Made by a program: the position numbers and the translations under genes. The notes beneath the pieces were generated by a model, which saw nothing but the letters and a program-made list of their open reading frames with translations, did no database searches and was not told where the DNA came from. This document shows, in pieces, positions 17,818 through 26,698 of a stretch of DNA of 64,000 nucleotides. The DNA is from Methylobacterium sp. J-076. GTDB lineage: Bacteria; Pseudomonadota; Alphaproteobacteria; Rhizobiales; Beijerinckiaceae. Where the stretch lies: assembly GCF_022829405.1 (NCBI RefSeq), contig NZ_JAKSXW010000148.1, positions 1 through 64,000 on the forward strand. The letters run 5' to 3'. The first letter of the stretch is position 1. Each line of letters opens with the position of its first letter.

Positions 17818-19587
17818 TCAGGACGCCGCGAGGAGACCCGCGAGGATGGCCGATCCGACAGTTATCCAGGTCACGTAGTCGCCAATCAAGCCGCTGTGAA
17901 CTTGCTCTAGAAGCCGGGTCGGTCCCGATTGCGTGACGCGGATCGGCCTCGAAAGCCAGCGTGGCAGTCTATGGCGGCCGAGTGCGTAGGCCGCCAGCAC
18001 AAGTGCCAGGGTAAGGCTGAGCCAGGGCAGCCAGCTGGGGCCAGCCCCCAAACTACCGCCCTGGTGCATGAAGGCCGGTGCCGCTTTGGTGGCGAGGCGC
18101 GCGACCCCAGCCTCCGGTGTGGCGATGTTCAGGACTAGCAGGATCAGACAGGGCGCCAACATCAGCCAGAGCGGGCGGTTGGCCTTCTCTCGCTCGGCCT
18201 CGCTCGGCGCCTGCGCTTCATCACCGGGATCCTGCCCAAGTCCGAGAAAGATCCGGCCGGCGGCGCGCAGGACCGCTGCACCGGTGAGCCCCGCCCCGAC
18301 GACGGTCGCCGCGACTGCGAAGGGGTGGCCGCCGTCAAGGAGGGCGCCCTGGAGCACGCGGGTGCCTTGGTCGAGGAGGCCGAGTGGCAGGCCGCACAGC
18401 AGAAGGCCGCCGAGTGCCATCGCGATGCCGGCGGGCCCGATCCCTCGGCCGAGGCCGCGCAGGGCGATCTCGTCGATCCCGGCGCGAGTGGCGAGCAGGA
18501 TGCCCGCCACCATGAACAGCGCGCCCTTCACCAGCCCGTGGCCGACGAGGTAGAGAAGCAGGCCGCCGGTGCCGCCCTGCGACAGCGCCCCGATGCCGAG
18601 CAGCATGATGCCGGCATGGCTGATCGTCGAGAAGGCGAGCAGGCGCTTCAGGTGGCGCTGGAGCACAGCCATCAAGCCGCCCACCAGCGCGGTCGCGCTG
18701 CCGGCGCCGATCATGAACAGCGAGACCGCCCCGCGGACCTGATCGGAGCCGGTGAACACCACCGCGGTCAGCTTGGCAAGCCCGAACAGCCCGAGCGAGA
18801 CCATGGCGCCGGAGAAGATCACCGAGACCGGGCTCGGGGCCACCGCGTGGGCGTCCGCGAGCCAGAACTGAAACGGGACCACGGCGGCCTTGATCATCAG
18901 CGCGGTGGCGATCAGGCAGAAGGCGCCGGCAGTCACCGGATCGCGCCCTGCATGGGCGACCGCGCGGGCCAGTTCCTCGAAGTCGAGCGTGCCGGCACGG
19001 GCGTAGATCAGGCCGATGCCGCCGAGCATCAGGAAGCCCGCGAGGCTGTTGGTGACGGTGAAGTTCAGGGCGCCGGCCAGCGCCGATTCGTCGAGATGAT
19101 AGGCGGTCAGCGCGAAGGCCGCGACGCTCATCACCTCGAACCACACGAACAGATTGAACAGGTCGCGGGTGAAGACGAATCCGACCATGGCCGCCAGGAA
19201 CAGCAGCATCAGGATCTGAAAGTGGCCGTGGGTCTCCTCAAAGAAGCCCCAGGCGAAAACGAAGCTCGCGGCATACAGCGTCCCAATGAACGCCGCGACC
19301 CAGCCGCTCGCGGCATCGACCGAGAAGCCGATCCCGAGCGCCATGCCCGCCCGCGGCGTCCAGCCGCCGAACCAGTAGACCAGCGGCGCGTCCGCCGCCC
19401 GCACGGCGATCAGGCCGCAGAGGGCTGCGACCGCGAGCGCCGTCAGGCTCGCGAGGATGTCGGGCCAACGGCCGGGCAGGAGGTGAGCGGTCGCGAGCAG
19501 GGCCGCGCACATCGCCAGCGGCAGCGCCACCGGAAGGGGCGGCAGCACCGCGCTCGGGATCCAGCCGAGCGAGAACCAATCCGGCAT
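17818..19587 (-). CDS. Mrp-type cation/proton antiporter subunit D (MnhD/MrpD)
   Basis: Polytopic membrane protein of 589 aa related to NuoL/M/N of complex I. Typical sequence includes the FNLFVWFEVMSVAAFALTAY helix with its Glu, the conserved Lys in LMIKAAVVPFQFWLADAHAV, and the HLKRLLAFSTISHAGIMLLG loop. It would exchange Na+ or K+ for H+ as part of an Mrp complex. Its ATG overlaps the stop of subunit C by one base (TGATG). Only B, C and D homologues are here; A, E, F and G are missing, so the complex would have to borrow host subunits or is not functional. Confidence 0.9.
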   Translation of the reverse strand: MPDWFSLGWIPSAVLPPLPVALPLAMCAALLATAHLLPGRWPDILASLTALAVAALCGLIAVRAADAPLVYWFGGWTPRAGMALGIGFSVDAASGWVAAFIGTLYAASFVFAWGFFEETHGHFQILMLLFLAAMVGFVFTRDLFNLFVWFEVMSVAAFALTAYHLDESALAGALNFTVTNSLAGFLMLGGIGLIYARAGTLDFEELARAVAHAGRDPVTAGAFCLIATALMIKAAVVPFQFWLADAHAVAPSPVSVIFSGAMVSLGLFGLAKLTAVVFTGSDQVRGAVSLFMIGAGSATALVGGLMAVLQRHLKRLLAFSTISHAGIMLLGIGALSQGGTGGLLLYLVGHGLVKGALFMVAGILLATRAGIDEIALRGLGRGIGPAGIAMALGGLLLCGLPLGLLDQGTRVLQGALLDGGHPFAVAATVVGAGLTGAAVLRAAGRIFLGLGQDPGDEAQAPSEAEREKANRPLWLMLAPCLILLVLNIATPEAGVARLATKAAPAFMHQGGSLGAGPSWLPWLSLTLALVLAAYALGRHRLPRWLSRPIRVTQSGPTRLLEQVHSGLIGDYVTWITVGSAILAGLLAAS

Positions 19588-19988
19588 CAGAGCTGCGCCT
19601 CCGCGCCGGGTTCCTGCTGCGCGCCGACGCGTCCGCCGCCGGCATTCTTCCGCATCGGTCGGAGCCGCTCCGGGTCGAGTGTGCCGCTACGCTTGTACAC
19701 CTGCAGCGTCAGGACCAGCAGCAGAGCGGTCAACGTCGCGCCGACGACGATGTCGGTGAGCACGAGCGCCTGCATCACCGGGTCGACGGCGGGTGTGCCG
19801 GGCGGGTGGTCGTAGAAGATCGGAGCGATGGCGTCCCAGCGGTAGCCGATGCCGAGAAGCAGTACGTAGGTGGCCGATTGGCAGACCGAGAGGCAGCCGA
19901 TCAGATGGATGTAGTTCCGGCTGGTGCTGATCCCGAACAGGCCGATGCCGAACAGCCATGCGGCAACCGCGTAGGGGAGCCAGCTCAC
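19587..19988 (-). CDS. Mrp antiporter subunit C (NuoK-like)
   Basis: Membrane protein of 133 aa with three helices. Segments IGLFGISTSRNYIHLIGCLS and ALVLTDIVVGATLTALLL match the NuoK/MnhC fold. The start is GTG at 19988, whose GTGA overlaps the subunit B stop; the longer ORF that runs upstream to 20270 lies on top of subunit B and is not real. The charged C-terminal tail (~100-133) is longer than in most MnhC proteins. It lies between B and D in the standard Mrp order. Confidence 0.88.
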   Translation of the reverse strand: MSWLPYAVAAWLFGIGLFGISTSRNYIHLIGCLSVCQSATYVLLLGIGYRWDAIAPIFYDHPPGTPAVDPVMQALVLTDIVVGATLTALLLVLTLQVYKRSGTLDPERLRPMRKNAGGGRVGAQQEPGAEAQL

Positions 19989-20800
19989 GCGTCTTCTCCC
20001 TTCGGATCGTCCGATTGGTCGGGTTCCCGGGTCTCCTCCATGAATTCGAGGAAGAGCTGGGTGAAGCCACCCGTGACGGCCGCCGCCACGCCGAGATTTT
20101 CCACCAGCATCAGGCCGCCGGAAAAGAGGTCGCGAAACGTCCCCAACGGCAGCACGTTCTCCATGAATGCGCCCCCGACCAGCATCGGTGCGAGACCGCA
20201 GAGCACGAAGAGCAGCGCGCCACCGCCTTCCATGGCGTCGAGCCACCGGCTGCGGACGCTGTCGCGCCATCCGGAATAGCCTTCGCCGAGGTAGATCAGC
20301 AGGGTCGCCGATGCGAGGATCACGCCGCCCTGGAAGCCGCCGCCGGGGGTCACGGTGGCGTGTAGAACCACATAGAGCCCGAACAGGGCGGTGATCGGCC
20401 CAGCGATGCGGCAGGCCAGGACGACCACCTCGGCGCGGGGCAGAACCGGCCTGCCGGGGAGCCGAGCCGCGCGATCGGTGATCGCCTCGCCGCGGCTGCC
20501 GCGCAAGAGCACGACAGTTCCGGTGATGGCGGCCAGCAGCATGAACTCCTCACCCAGCGTGTCGAGCCCGCGGATGTCGAAGTTGATGGCGCTCACCATG
20601 TTGGCGACGTGGCGCTCGGCCGGCGCGATCGCGTTGATCCGCGCACCATAGGCAGCGATGTCGGCGCCGAAATCCGGCATCGCTCGGATCGCCGAGACGG
20701 CGCAAGGCACGAGGACGAGGCCGGCGACCCCGACACGGCCGACCTGTTCACCGAGATCTCGCGGGCGGTCGACAAGCAGCTGTGGTTCCTGGAGGCTCAC
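19985..20800 (-). CDS. Mrp antiporter subunit B-like protein, 5' end rearranged
   Basis: Contains the MnhB core: VSAINFDIRGLDTLGEEFML followed by LLRG, then VVLHATVTPGGGFQGGVILA and GGFTQLFLEFMEETRE. The first ~26 codons (20800 to about 20723) are the antisense of a dps fragment, so the true N terminus was lost and replaced when two sequences fused. The remaining N-terminal helix (residues ~27-45) may be the end of a fused MrpA C-terminal or DUF4040-like part. The upstream gene(s) of a complete Mrp operon are gone. Whether the fusion is translated from ATG 20800 is unknown. Confidence 0.8.
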   Translation of the reverse strand: MSLQEPQLLVDRPRDLGEQVGRVGVAGLVLVPCAVSAIRAMPDFGADIAAYGARINAIAPAERHVANMVSAINFDIRGLDTLGEEFMLLAAITGTVVLLRGSRGEAITDRAARLPGRPVLPRAEVVVLACRIAGPITALFGLYVVLHATVTPGGGFQGGVILASATLLIYLGEGYSGWRDSVRSRWLDAMEGGGALLFVLCGLAPMLVGGAFMENVLPLGTFRDLFSGGLMLVENLGVAAAVTGGFTQLFLEFMEETREPDQSDDPKGEDA

Positions 20801-20848
20801 GTGCAGGAGCCGACCGGCAACATGCGGGATGGGGATAAGGCGAGCTGA
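20723..20848 (+). pseudogene. Remnant of a dps gene (3' end only)
   Basis: The plus frame reads PDTADLFTEISRAVDKQLWF followed by LEAH, which is the conserved C-terminal helix of Dps mini-ferritins, and stops at 20848. The rest of the gene (about 120 codons) is missing and is replaced by Mrp sequence on the opposite strand. This marks a recombination scar. Confidence 0.75.
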
Positions 20849-21171
20849 GCAGTTCCGTCTGTCGTCACTCAGCTCCGCGAAGCGGTTTCTAGACTGATCC
20901 GCGGAGCTAAGTTGATGTTAACGCCGATCGCACCTACGCGCCGTGCGGTGACCCTGACATGCCGAGGCGAGCGGCGATCACCCATTGGAAGAGGTGTGAC
21001 AGGACGGGATGATGCCTCCATCTCGACCAGTCAGCGGCAAGCTTGACCTGTCAGCCACCTGGGCATTGCTGTTGAAAAACGCGATCAATCGCTATCGGGC
21101 GCCCGCGCCGGTCAGCTACCCGGATCTGGCGTTCCGGCTACTCATAGCCACCACCATGCAGTAGCCCCTTA
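20849..21171. other. Intergenic region
   Basis: About 320 bp in which I see nothing that I can name. A short open stretch ending at 21163 (WALLLKNAINRYRAPAPVSY) could be a gene remnant but is not recognisable. Confidence 0.35.
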
Positions 21172-21374
21172 ATTGGCTCGGACTAAAATACCAGTTAGGT
21201 CAATCACGCCGGAGAACACCACGTCGAACGGCGACAGAGGTATCTCGCCGAATGCCACCAGCGTCCCATCAACATCGCGCGCTAGGGTCAGTGCATAACT
21301 GAGGTCGCTAACGCCTGGGTTACAACTCCGGCGATGTCGGTGTTGTCCTCGACCACCAGCACGCATACAGCTGT
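21172..21374 (-). pseudogene. Decayed response-regulator receiver domain
   Basis: On the minus strand the N-terminal receiver motif VLVVEDNTDIAGVVTQAL is readable from about 21374, then a frameshift leads to LTLARDVDGTLVAFGEIPLS and FDVVFSGVIDLTG. The latter aligns by eye with the usual FDVVFSDVVMPGMTG block, with the phospho-acceptor Asp replaced by Gly. Frameshift and lost Asp show a dead gene, probably from a hybrid kinase or CheY-like regulator. Confidence 0.6.
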
Positions 21375-21612
21375 TTGACAACGACCTGATCTGATATCTA
21401 ATCGTTCAGCATTGCGGCATAAGACGGGGCGAGGCATAGCGTTTAATGTAATAGATAAATTCCATGGCTTCTATTTGGAAAAACTGATGGATGTTATTTA
21501 TAAAATATTATTTGCAAAAATTTTACATCAAACAATTGATCATCGCTTGACCGTCTGATGGGCTCGCTGCACTAAAGATAACACGGATTTATTAAAATAC
21601 GGGTATCCGCGC

Positions 21613-22290
21613 ATGTGTTTCTCTCCAGAAGTCGATTTTATCGCGAGCGGCGTAATCGGACTCTTCGGTGTAGCTACACTCGCGCACGTCCGGCAAGCTC
21701 GAGCCGTCTTGTTTGCAGCGACGCCGATTTTCTTCGCCCTACATCAATTTACGGAGGGATTCATCTGGCTTGGCCTTGAAGGCGAGATCCGGCAGGAGGC
21801 TCAGGGGCACCTCGTCTTCCTGTACATGCTCTATGCGCAAGGCATCCTGCCGCTCCTGATGCCGCTGGCGGTCCTGCTGATGGAGCCGCCCGGATGGCGC
21901 CGGTGGCTGATCGGGGCGCTCACATTGGTCGGGGCGGGTCTCACAGCTTTCGTGTTCAGAGGTCTCATCAGTTACCCGAGTACGGCCTGTATCGAGCAGC
22001 ACTCGATCCACTACGATAATCCAGGCACGGCCCTCACCGGAGTGGCGGTGATTTATGTCTTGGCGACTTGCGGCGCGTTGATCTTGTCAAGCCACCGGGT
22101 GGTGCGCTGGTTTGGCTGGCTCAATTTTTTTGGCGTGGTCGCGACCGTCATCGTAAAGGGCTATGCGTTCACGTCGGTCTGGTGCCTCTACGCTGCCATC
22201 ATGAGCACGATCATCTTCTGGCAGTTCCGCGCCCGTCGCATCAATATCCGCGAGCCTAACAATCCCCTTCGTGCGGCTGCCACAGCTTGA
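21613..22290 (+). CDS. DUF6629-type membrane protein
   Basis: Membrane protein of 225 aa with about seven hydrophobic segments. It begins MCFSPEVDFIASGVIGLFGV and contains PIFFALHQFTEGFIWLGLEG and SVWCLYAAIMSTIIFWQF. This is the pattern of a small uncharacterised family (DUF6629, from memory). The conserved Cys, His, Glu and Trp residues within or near membrane helices might bind a cofactor. It stands alone with an AT-rich upstream region (21400-21600) and no obvious operon. Confidence 0.7.
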   Translation: MCFSPEVDFIASGVIGLFGVATLAHVRQARAVLFAATPIFFALHQFTEGFIWLGLEGEIRQEAQGHLVFLYMLYAQGILPLLMPLAVLLMEPPGWRRWLIGALTLVGAGLTAFVFRGLISYPSTACIEQHSIHYDNPGTALTGVAVIYVLATCGALILSSHRVVRWFGWLNFFGVVATVIVKGYAFTSVWCLYAAIMSTIIFWQFRARRINIREPNNPLRAAATA

Positions 22291-22475
22291 GCGTCCGTCT
22301 ATGTCGTTCGGCGCCATTCATGCTGGCCCACAGAGGTGGGGCGACGTCAGATGCGGGCGCACTTTTCCAGAATGGCATGAACTCGCATCGTGCATGCCGT
22401 GCGAACGCGATGTGTCCTGAGGCGTTGATGGCCGGCGAATAAGCTTACTGCCAAGCTGCTCCTAAAGGACATTCG

Positions 22476-23504
22476 ATGATCCGCGAGAGAAAAGACGACC
22501 GGCGCTCGACCGTGGTCATAACCGGAGCAAGCGCCGGGGTGGGCCGGGCGATCGCTCACGAGTTCGCCCGGCACCGCTGGAACGTGTCCGTCTTGGCACG
22601 CGGGGAGGCCGGGCTGAAAGGTACATTACGAGACATTGAGCGGGCCGGCGGCCGAGCGCAAGCCCATCAAGTCGACGTCGCGGACGCCGATGCCGTCATG
22701 CGGGCGGCGGACGAAACCGTGATGGAATTCGGCGGTATCGACGTTTGGATCAACGTCGCCATGGTGACGATCTACGCCCCCGTGCAGCAGACCTCGCCGG
22801 ACGAGTACAAACGCGCGACCGATGTGACGTACCTTGGGCAAGTCCATGGCACGCTCGCGGCCCTCAGGCACATGCAGCGCCGCAATGCCGGCACCATCGT
22901 CTGCATCGGCTCGGCCCTGGCGTACCGCTCGATTCCCCTGCAATCGAGTTACTGCGCGGCCAAGGCGGCCGTGCGCGGCTTCCTCGACAGCCTGCGCAGC
23001 GAGCTGCTGCATGACGGCAGCCGCGTGAGGTTGACGATGGTGCAGCTCCCGGCGGTGAACACTCCACAATTCGACTGGGCGCGCACGCGTATGCCGCGGC
23101 GTTTGGAGCCGGTGCCGCCGATCTACCAGCCCGAGGCGATCGCGCGCCACGTCTACAGCGCCGCGCACACTGCGCCTCGCGAGCTCTGGATCGGCTTTCC
23201 GACCTGGAAAGCGATCATCGGCAACATGATCATTCCCGGATGGATCGACGGATATCTCGCGCGACACGGTTATCGCGGCGAGATGACCAGCCAAGCAGCG
23301 CTCGAAGGGCGGCCGGACAACCTGTACGATCCGGTCGATACCGACCCCGGTGCGCACGGCCGCTTCGACGATCGATCGCTCACCACCGTTCCGGCCGCCG
23401 ACCCTCGCTGGCTGAAGCTCGGCATCGCTACCGCGCTCGGGATGGCGTTCCTCGGCGCCCTATCGATCGCGAGAACCTCGGAGACGCACCGCCGGCTCCG
23501 ATAG
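22476..23504 (+). CDS. Short-chain dehydrogenase/reductase with C-terminal membrane anchor
   Basis: NAD(P)-dependent oxidoreductase of 342 aa. The cofactor motif TGASAGVG is at about residues 17-24 and the catalytic YCAAK follows the Ser in CIGSALAYRS. The usual NNAG is changed to NVAM (WINVAMVTIYAPV), so the conserved first Asn is kept but the motif is unusual. After the SDR fold comes a ~70-residue extension and a final hydrophobic segment (LGIATALGMAFLGALSIA) that could anchor it in the membrane. The substrate is unknown. It converges with the cyo operon end (23530). Confidence 0.88.
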   Translation: MIRERKDDRRSTVVITGASAGVGRAIAHEFARHRWNVSVLARGEAGLKGTLRDIERAGGRAQAHQVDVADADAVMRAADETVMEFGGIDVWINVAMVTIYAPVQQTSPDEYKRATDVTYLGQVHGTLAALRHMQRRNAGTIVCIGSALAYRSIPLQSSYCAAKAAVRGFLDSLRSELLHDGSRVRLTMVQLPAVNTPQFDWARTRMPRRLEPVPPIYQPEAIARHVYSAAHTAPRELWIGFPTWKAIIGNMIIPGWIDGYLARHGYRGEMTSQAALEGRPDNLYDPVDTDPGAHGRFDDRSLTTVPAADPRWLKLGIATALGMAFLGALSIARTSETHRRLR

Positions 23505-23529
23505 ATCGATCGGGTGGTATCTGGATCGG

Positions 23530-23976
23530 CTACATCATCCGCATGCGCAGGTTGAGCAGCACGACGAGGGTGCCACCCACCATCAGGCAGACGATTAGCG
23601 TGGAGAACAAGATCAGCTGCAGGTCGTCGCGGTGCGATCGCCGCAAGTCGATGTGCAGGAAACACCGGAAGTGCACGACCGCTTGGATCAACGCCAGGCC
23701 GAAAACGATCGTGAGGGCGGTCGTTCCCGTCGCCCAACCCCACGCTACGACGGCAAATGCAGTTCCGGTCAATAGCAGCGCCAGGACGTAGCCGACGCCG
23801 TAACTTACCAAATCACTGCGCTTGGAATGGCGTTCGTCATCTCCCGTGCAGGCTCCGGCTCCATCTTCGGGCTCCCGCTTGGCTGCGCCGGTCGACGCTC
23901 TCGCGACGCCGAACAGGGCCGCTGCGGCGATGGCCTTGAGCAGGACGACACCCTTGTACTGGCCCCGTGTCGTCAT
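23530..23976 (-). CDS. cyoD: Cytochrome bo-type quinol oxidase subunit IV
   Basis: Small subunit of 148 aa. After a ~55-residue variable N terminus come three helices including the family block IVFGLALIQAVVHFRCFLHI and the final LFSTLIVCLMVGGTLVVLLN. Subunit IV helps to assemble the oxidase. The ATGA overlap with cyoC (23976/23973) shows coupling. It ends the A-B-C-D operon in the usual order. The N-terminal extension, rich in Glu and Asp (REPEDGAGACTGDDERHSKR), is longer than in E. coli CyoD. Confidence 0.9.
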   Translation of the reverse strand: MTTRGQYKGVVLLKAIAAAALFGVARASTGAAKREPEDGAGACTGDDERHSKRSDLVSYGVGYVLALLLTGTAFAVVAWGWATGTTALTIVFGLALIQAVVHFRCFLHIDLRRSHRDDLQLILFSTLIVCLMVGGTLVVLLNLRMRMM

Positions 23977-24599
23977 CCGAGCTTACCCTGCAGGTAGACG
24001 ACCGAAAAGATCGCGATCCAGATGATGTCGAGGAAGTGCCAGAACAGGCCGAGCTTGAGCAAGTCGAGTTTGACCCGTGCGTCCGTCCCGTAGACCGCGA
24101 TCTGAGCGAGCATCACCACGATCCAGATGCAACCCGCTGTGACGTGGAGTCCGTGCGTGGGGACGAGCGCGAAGAACGCCGAGAGGAAGCCGCTGCGATC
24201 CGGCGTAGCGCCGTCGCGGAACATCGTCGCGAAGTCGCTGACCTCGAAACCGAGGAAGGTCAGGCCGAGGACCAGGGTGACACACAGCCAGACGATGAGG
24301 CCGGCTCGCGTCCGATCGTACTTCATCGCGATCGCCGAGAGCCCGAAGGTCAAGCTGCTCGTCAGGAGGATCAGCGTCTCGACGAACGCGCTGCCGAGCT
24401 TGAACTCCGCCTGCGGTCCGGGCGCGCCGGCGGTGGCGGCGAGCTGCGTGCCGTAGATCGCGAACAGCAGCGCGAACAACACGGCGTCGCTCATCAGGAA
24501 GATCCAGAACCCATAAAGGCCGATCTCGGCCTCGCCGGGTTCGAGTTCGTCCGAGCTGCGAAGGTTCAGCCCGATGTGCTTCAGCTGCAGACCGCTCAC
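23973..24599 (-). CDS. cyoC: Cytochrome bo-type quinol oxidase subunit III
   Basis: Membrane protein of 208 aa with five helices. Signatures include EAEIGLYGFWIFLMSDAVLF, LVPTHGLHVTAGCIWIVVML and a C-terminal FWHFLDIIWIAIFSVVYL. The start is GTG at 24599, overlapping the cyoB stop (GTGA); the in-frame upstream ATG at 25028 lies inside cyoB and is rejected. It stabilises the core of the heme-copper oxidase. Confidence 0.92.
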   Translation of the reverse strand: MSGLQLKHIGLNLRSSDELEPGEAEIGLYGFWIFLMSDAVLFALLFAIYGTQLAATAGAPGPQAEFKLGSAFVETLILLTSSLTFGLSAIAMKYDRTRAGLIVWLCVTLVLGLTFLGFEVSDFATMFRDGATPDRSGFLSAFFALVPTHGLHVTAGCIWIVVMLAQIAVYGTDARVKLDLLKLGLFWHFLDIIWIAIFSVVYLQGKLG

Positions 24600-26698
24600 G
24601 CCGCTACCTCCGGCGGGAAGGGTTCCGCGAGGCCGAGGTTGGCCGAGCTCTCCTCGAGCTGACGCGACACTGGTCGCGTCCTGGCTGCCAGGGCGAGCCA
24701 GCGGGCCTCCGTGGCCTTCACCTCGGCGGCCGGGATCGTCCGGTGGGTGTCGCGCACGAAGCTGCGGGCGATCACCGCGAGCCAGGCCGTGGCAAAGCCG
24801 AGGAGGCTCATCCAGCCGATGTGCCAGACGAGGCCGAAAGCGCAGACCGCGCCGGCACCGCCGATGAGGGGCCCGACCCAGCTGTTCTTTGGAATCTGGA
24901 TGTCGTCGTAGGCGTCGGCGAGCTTGTACGCGTCTCCGCGCGCCTTGTGCCAGTAGAAGGCATCGAGGTGGTAGACCCGAGGAATGGTGGCGAAATTGTA
25001 CTCCGGCGGTGGCGCGGGGATCGACCATTCGAGACCGCGCGCGTCCCAGGGGTCGCCAACGGGCACCCGGTTGTGTTCGCGGTCACGCACGCTGACCCAG
25101 AGCTGCACGAACAGCGTCGCCAGAGCGGCGAGCAGGATGAAAGCGCCGATCACCGCGACCAGAAGCCATGGCTGGTAGTCCGGGTCGAAGAGGGCCTGGG
25201 AGCGCCGCGCCATGCCGCCGAGCCCGAGCACGTAGAGCGGCATGAAGGCGAGATAGAAGCCCACCACCCAGCACACGAACGAGACCTTGCCCCAACCTTC
25301 CGAGAGCCGGAACCCGAACGCCTTCGGGAACCAGTACTGGTATCCGGCGATCATCCCGTAGAGCAGGCCGGGGATCAGCACGTTGTGGAAGTGGGCCACG
25401 AGGAACACGGTGTTGTGCACGACGAAATCGATCGGCGGTATTGCGAGCATGACGCCGGTTATGCCGCCGAGCACAAAGGTCATGATGAAGGCGACAGAAA
25501 ACAGCATCGGCGGCGTGAAGCGGAGTTCGCCACGAAACATCGTCCAGATCCAGTCGTAGACCTTGACCCCGGTCGGTACGGCGATCGTCATGGTCGCGAC
25601 CCCGAAGAAGGCGTTGACGTTGGCGCTCTGACCCATGGTGAAGAAGTGGTGCAGCCAGACCGTGAACGACAGCACACCGATGGCCATCGTGGCGATGACG
25701 AGCGACTTATAGCCGTAGAGCTCCTTCGATGAGAACGCCGAGATCACCTCGGAGTAGACTCCGAACGCGGGGAGGATGAGGATGTAGACCTCCGGATGGC
25801 CGAACAACCAGAAGAGGTTGACGTAGTTCATCATGTTGCCGCCGAGATCGTTCGTGAAGAAGTGGAAACCGAGATAACGATCGAGGGCGAGTAGGGCAGT
25901 CGCGAGCGTCAGCGGCGGCATCGCGAAGATCATCAGGATCGAGGTACAGAGCGCGGTCCAGCAGAACAGCGGCATACGCGTGAGGTGCATCCCCGGGCAC
26001 CGCTTCTTGTAGATCGTCGCGGCAAAATTCAGCCCCGAGAAGGTCGTGCCCAGGGAGGACAGGGTGATCGCCCAAATCCAGTAGTCCGGGCCGACGCCGG
26101 GTTGGAACGCAGTTTCCGTGTAAGGGGGGTACCCGGACCAACCCCCGGTGGAGAACTCCCCGACCGCCAAGGAGATCATCACGAGGCCGGCGCCGCCGGC
26201 CGTCAGCATCAGGCTGATCGAGTTGAGCAGCGGGAAGGCGACGTCCCGAGCACCGATCTGCAGCGGTACGACGTAGTTGATCAGGCCCGTGAGAAACGGC
26301 ATCGCCATGAAGAAGATCATGATGGTGCCGTGTGTGCTGAACAGCTGGGCGAAATGCTCGGGCGCGACGATGCCGGGTGCGTTGACGGCGAGCGATTGCT
26401 GCGTGCGCATCAGCACCGCCTCGATCAGCGCGCGGCTGAGCATGACCCCGGCGATCACGATGTACATGATGCCGATTTTCTTGTGATCGAGACTGGTCAG
26501 CCAATCGAGGAACAGCGGTCGCCACCACCGCTTCCAGGTCAGCAGCGTCACGAGCGCGACGGCGCCGATCACCACCATCGCACCGGCGGCGGCACCGATG
26601 ATCTCACTGAGGTTCGGGTTCTCCCAGGCGCGGACGAAAGGAAAGGCCTTTGCGTCGAGCCGGCCGAAGAGCGCGTACTGGATCGCGGCGTCGGTCAT
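24596..26698 (-). CDS. cyoB: Cytochrome bo-type quinol oxidase subunit I (heme-copper catalytic subunit)
   Basis: Catalytic subunit of 700 aa that reduces O2 to water with electrons from ubiquinol and pumps protons. The heme-ligand and copper residues are visible: His in THGTIMIFFMAMPFLTGLIN, the CuB His-Tyr pair in FGHPEVYILILPAFGVYSE, His-His in WLHHFFTMG and the heme His residues in LVAHFHNVLIPG. The D-channel-like NYVVPLQIGARDVAFP loop is also present. It has roughly 15 helices, as in E. coli CyoB. It overlaps cyoA by 4 bp. The quinol rather than cytochrome c type is inferred from the CyoABCD order and from CyoA. Confidence 0.95.
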   Translation of the reverse strand: MTDAAIQYALFGRLDAKAFPFVRAWENPNLSEIIGAAAGAMVVIGAVALVTLLTWKRWWRPLFLDWLTSLDHKKIGIMYIVIAGVMLSRALIEAVLMRTQQSLAVNAPGIVAPEHFAQLFSTHGTIMIFFMAMPFLTGLINYVVPLQIGARDVAFPLLNSISLMLTAGGAGLVMISLAVGEFSTGGWSGYPPYTETAFQPGVGPDYWIWAITLSSLGTTFSGLNFAATIYKKRCPGMHLTRMPLFCWTALCTSILMIFAMPPLTLATALLALDRYLGFHFFTNDLGGNMMNYVNLFWLFGHPEVYILILPAFGVYSEVISAFSSKELYGYKSLVIATMAIGVLSFTVWLHHFFTMGQSANVNAFFGVATMTIAVPTGVKVYDWIWTMFRGELRFTPPMLFSVAFIMTFVLGGITGVMLAIPPIDFVVHNTVFLVAHFHNVLIPGLLYGMIAGYQYWFPKAFGFRLSEGWGKVSFVCWVVGFYLAFMPLYVLGLGGMARRSQALFDPDYQPWLLVAVIGAFILLAALATLFVQLWVSVRDREHNRVPVGDPWDARGLEWSIPAPPPEYNFATIPRVYHLDAFYWHKARGDAYKLADAYDDIQIPKNSWVGPLIGGAGAVCAFGLVWHIGWMSLLGFATAWLAVIARSFVRDTHRTIPAAEVKATEARWLALAARTRPVSRQLEESSANLGLAEPFPPEVAA

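Noticed and set aside
18325..19815. Long plus-strand ORF of 496 aa opposite mrpC and mrpD
   Set aside because: It is the antisense of well-supported membrane protein genes; its composition (Glu, Ala, Arg, Gln) is the usual shadow of GC-rich coding DNA.
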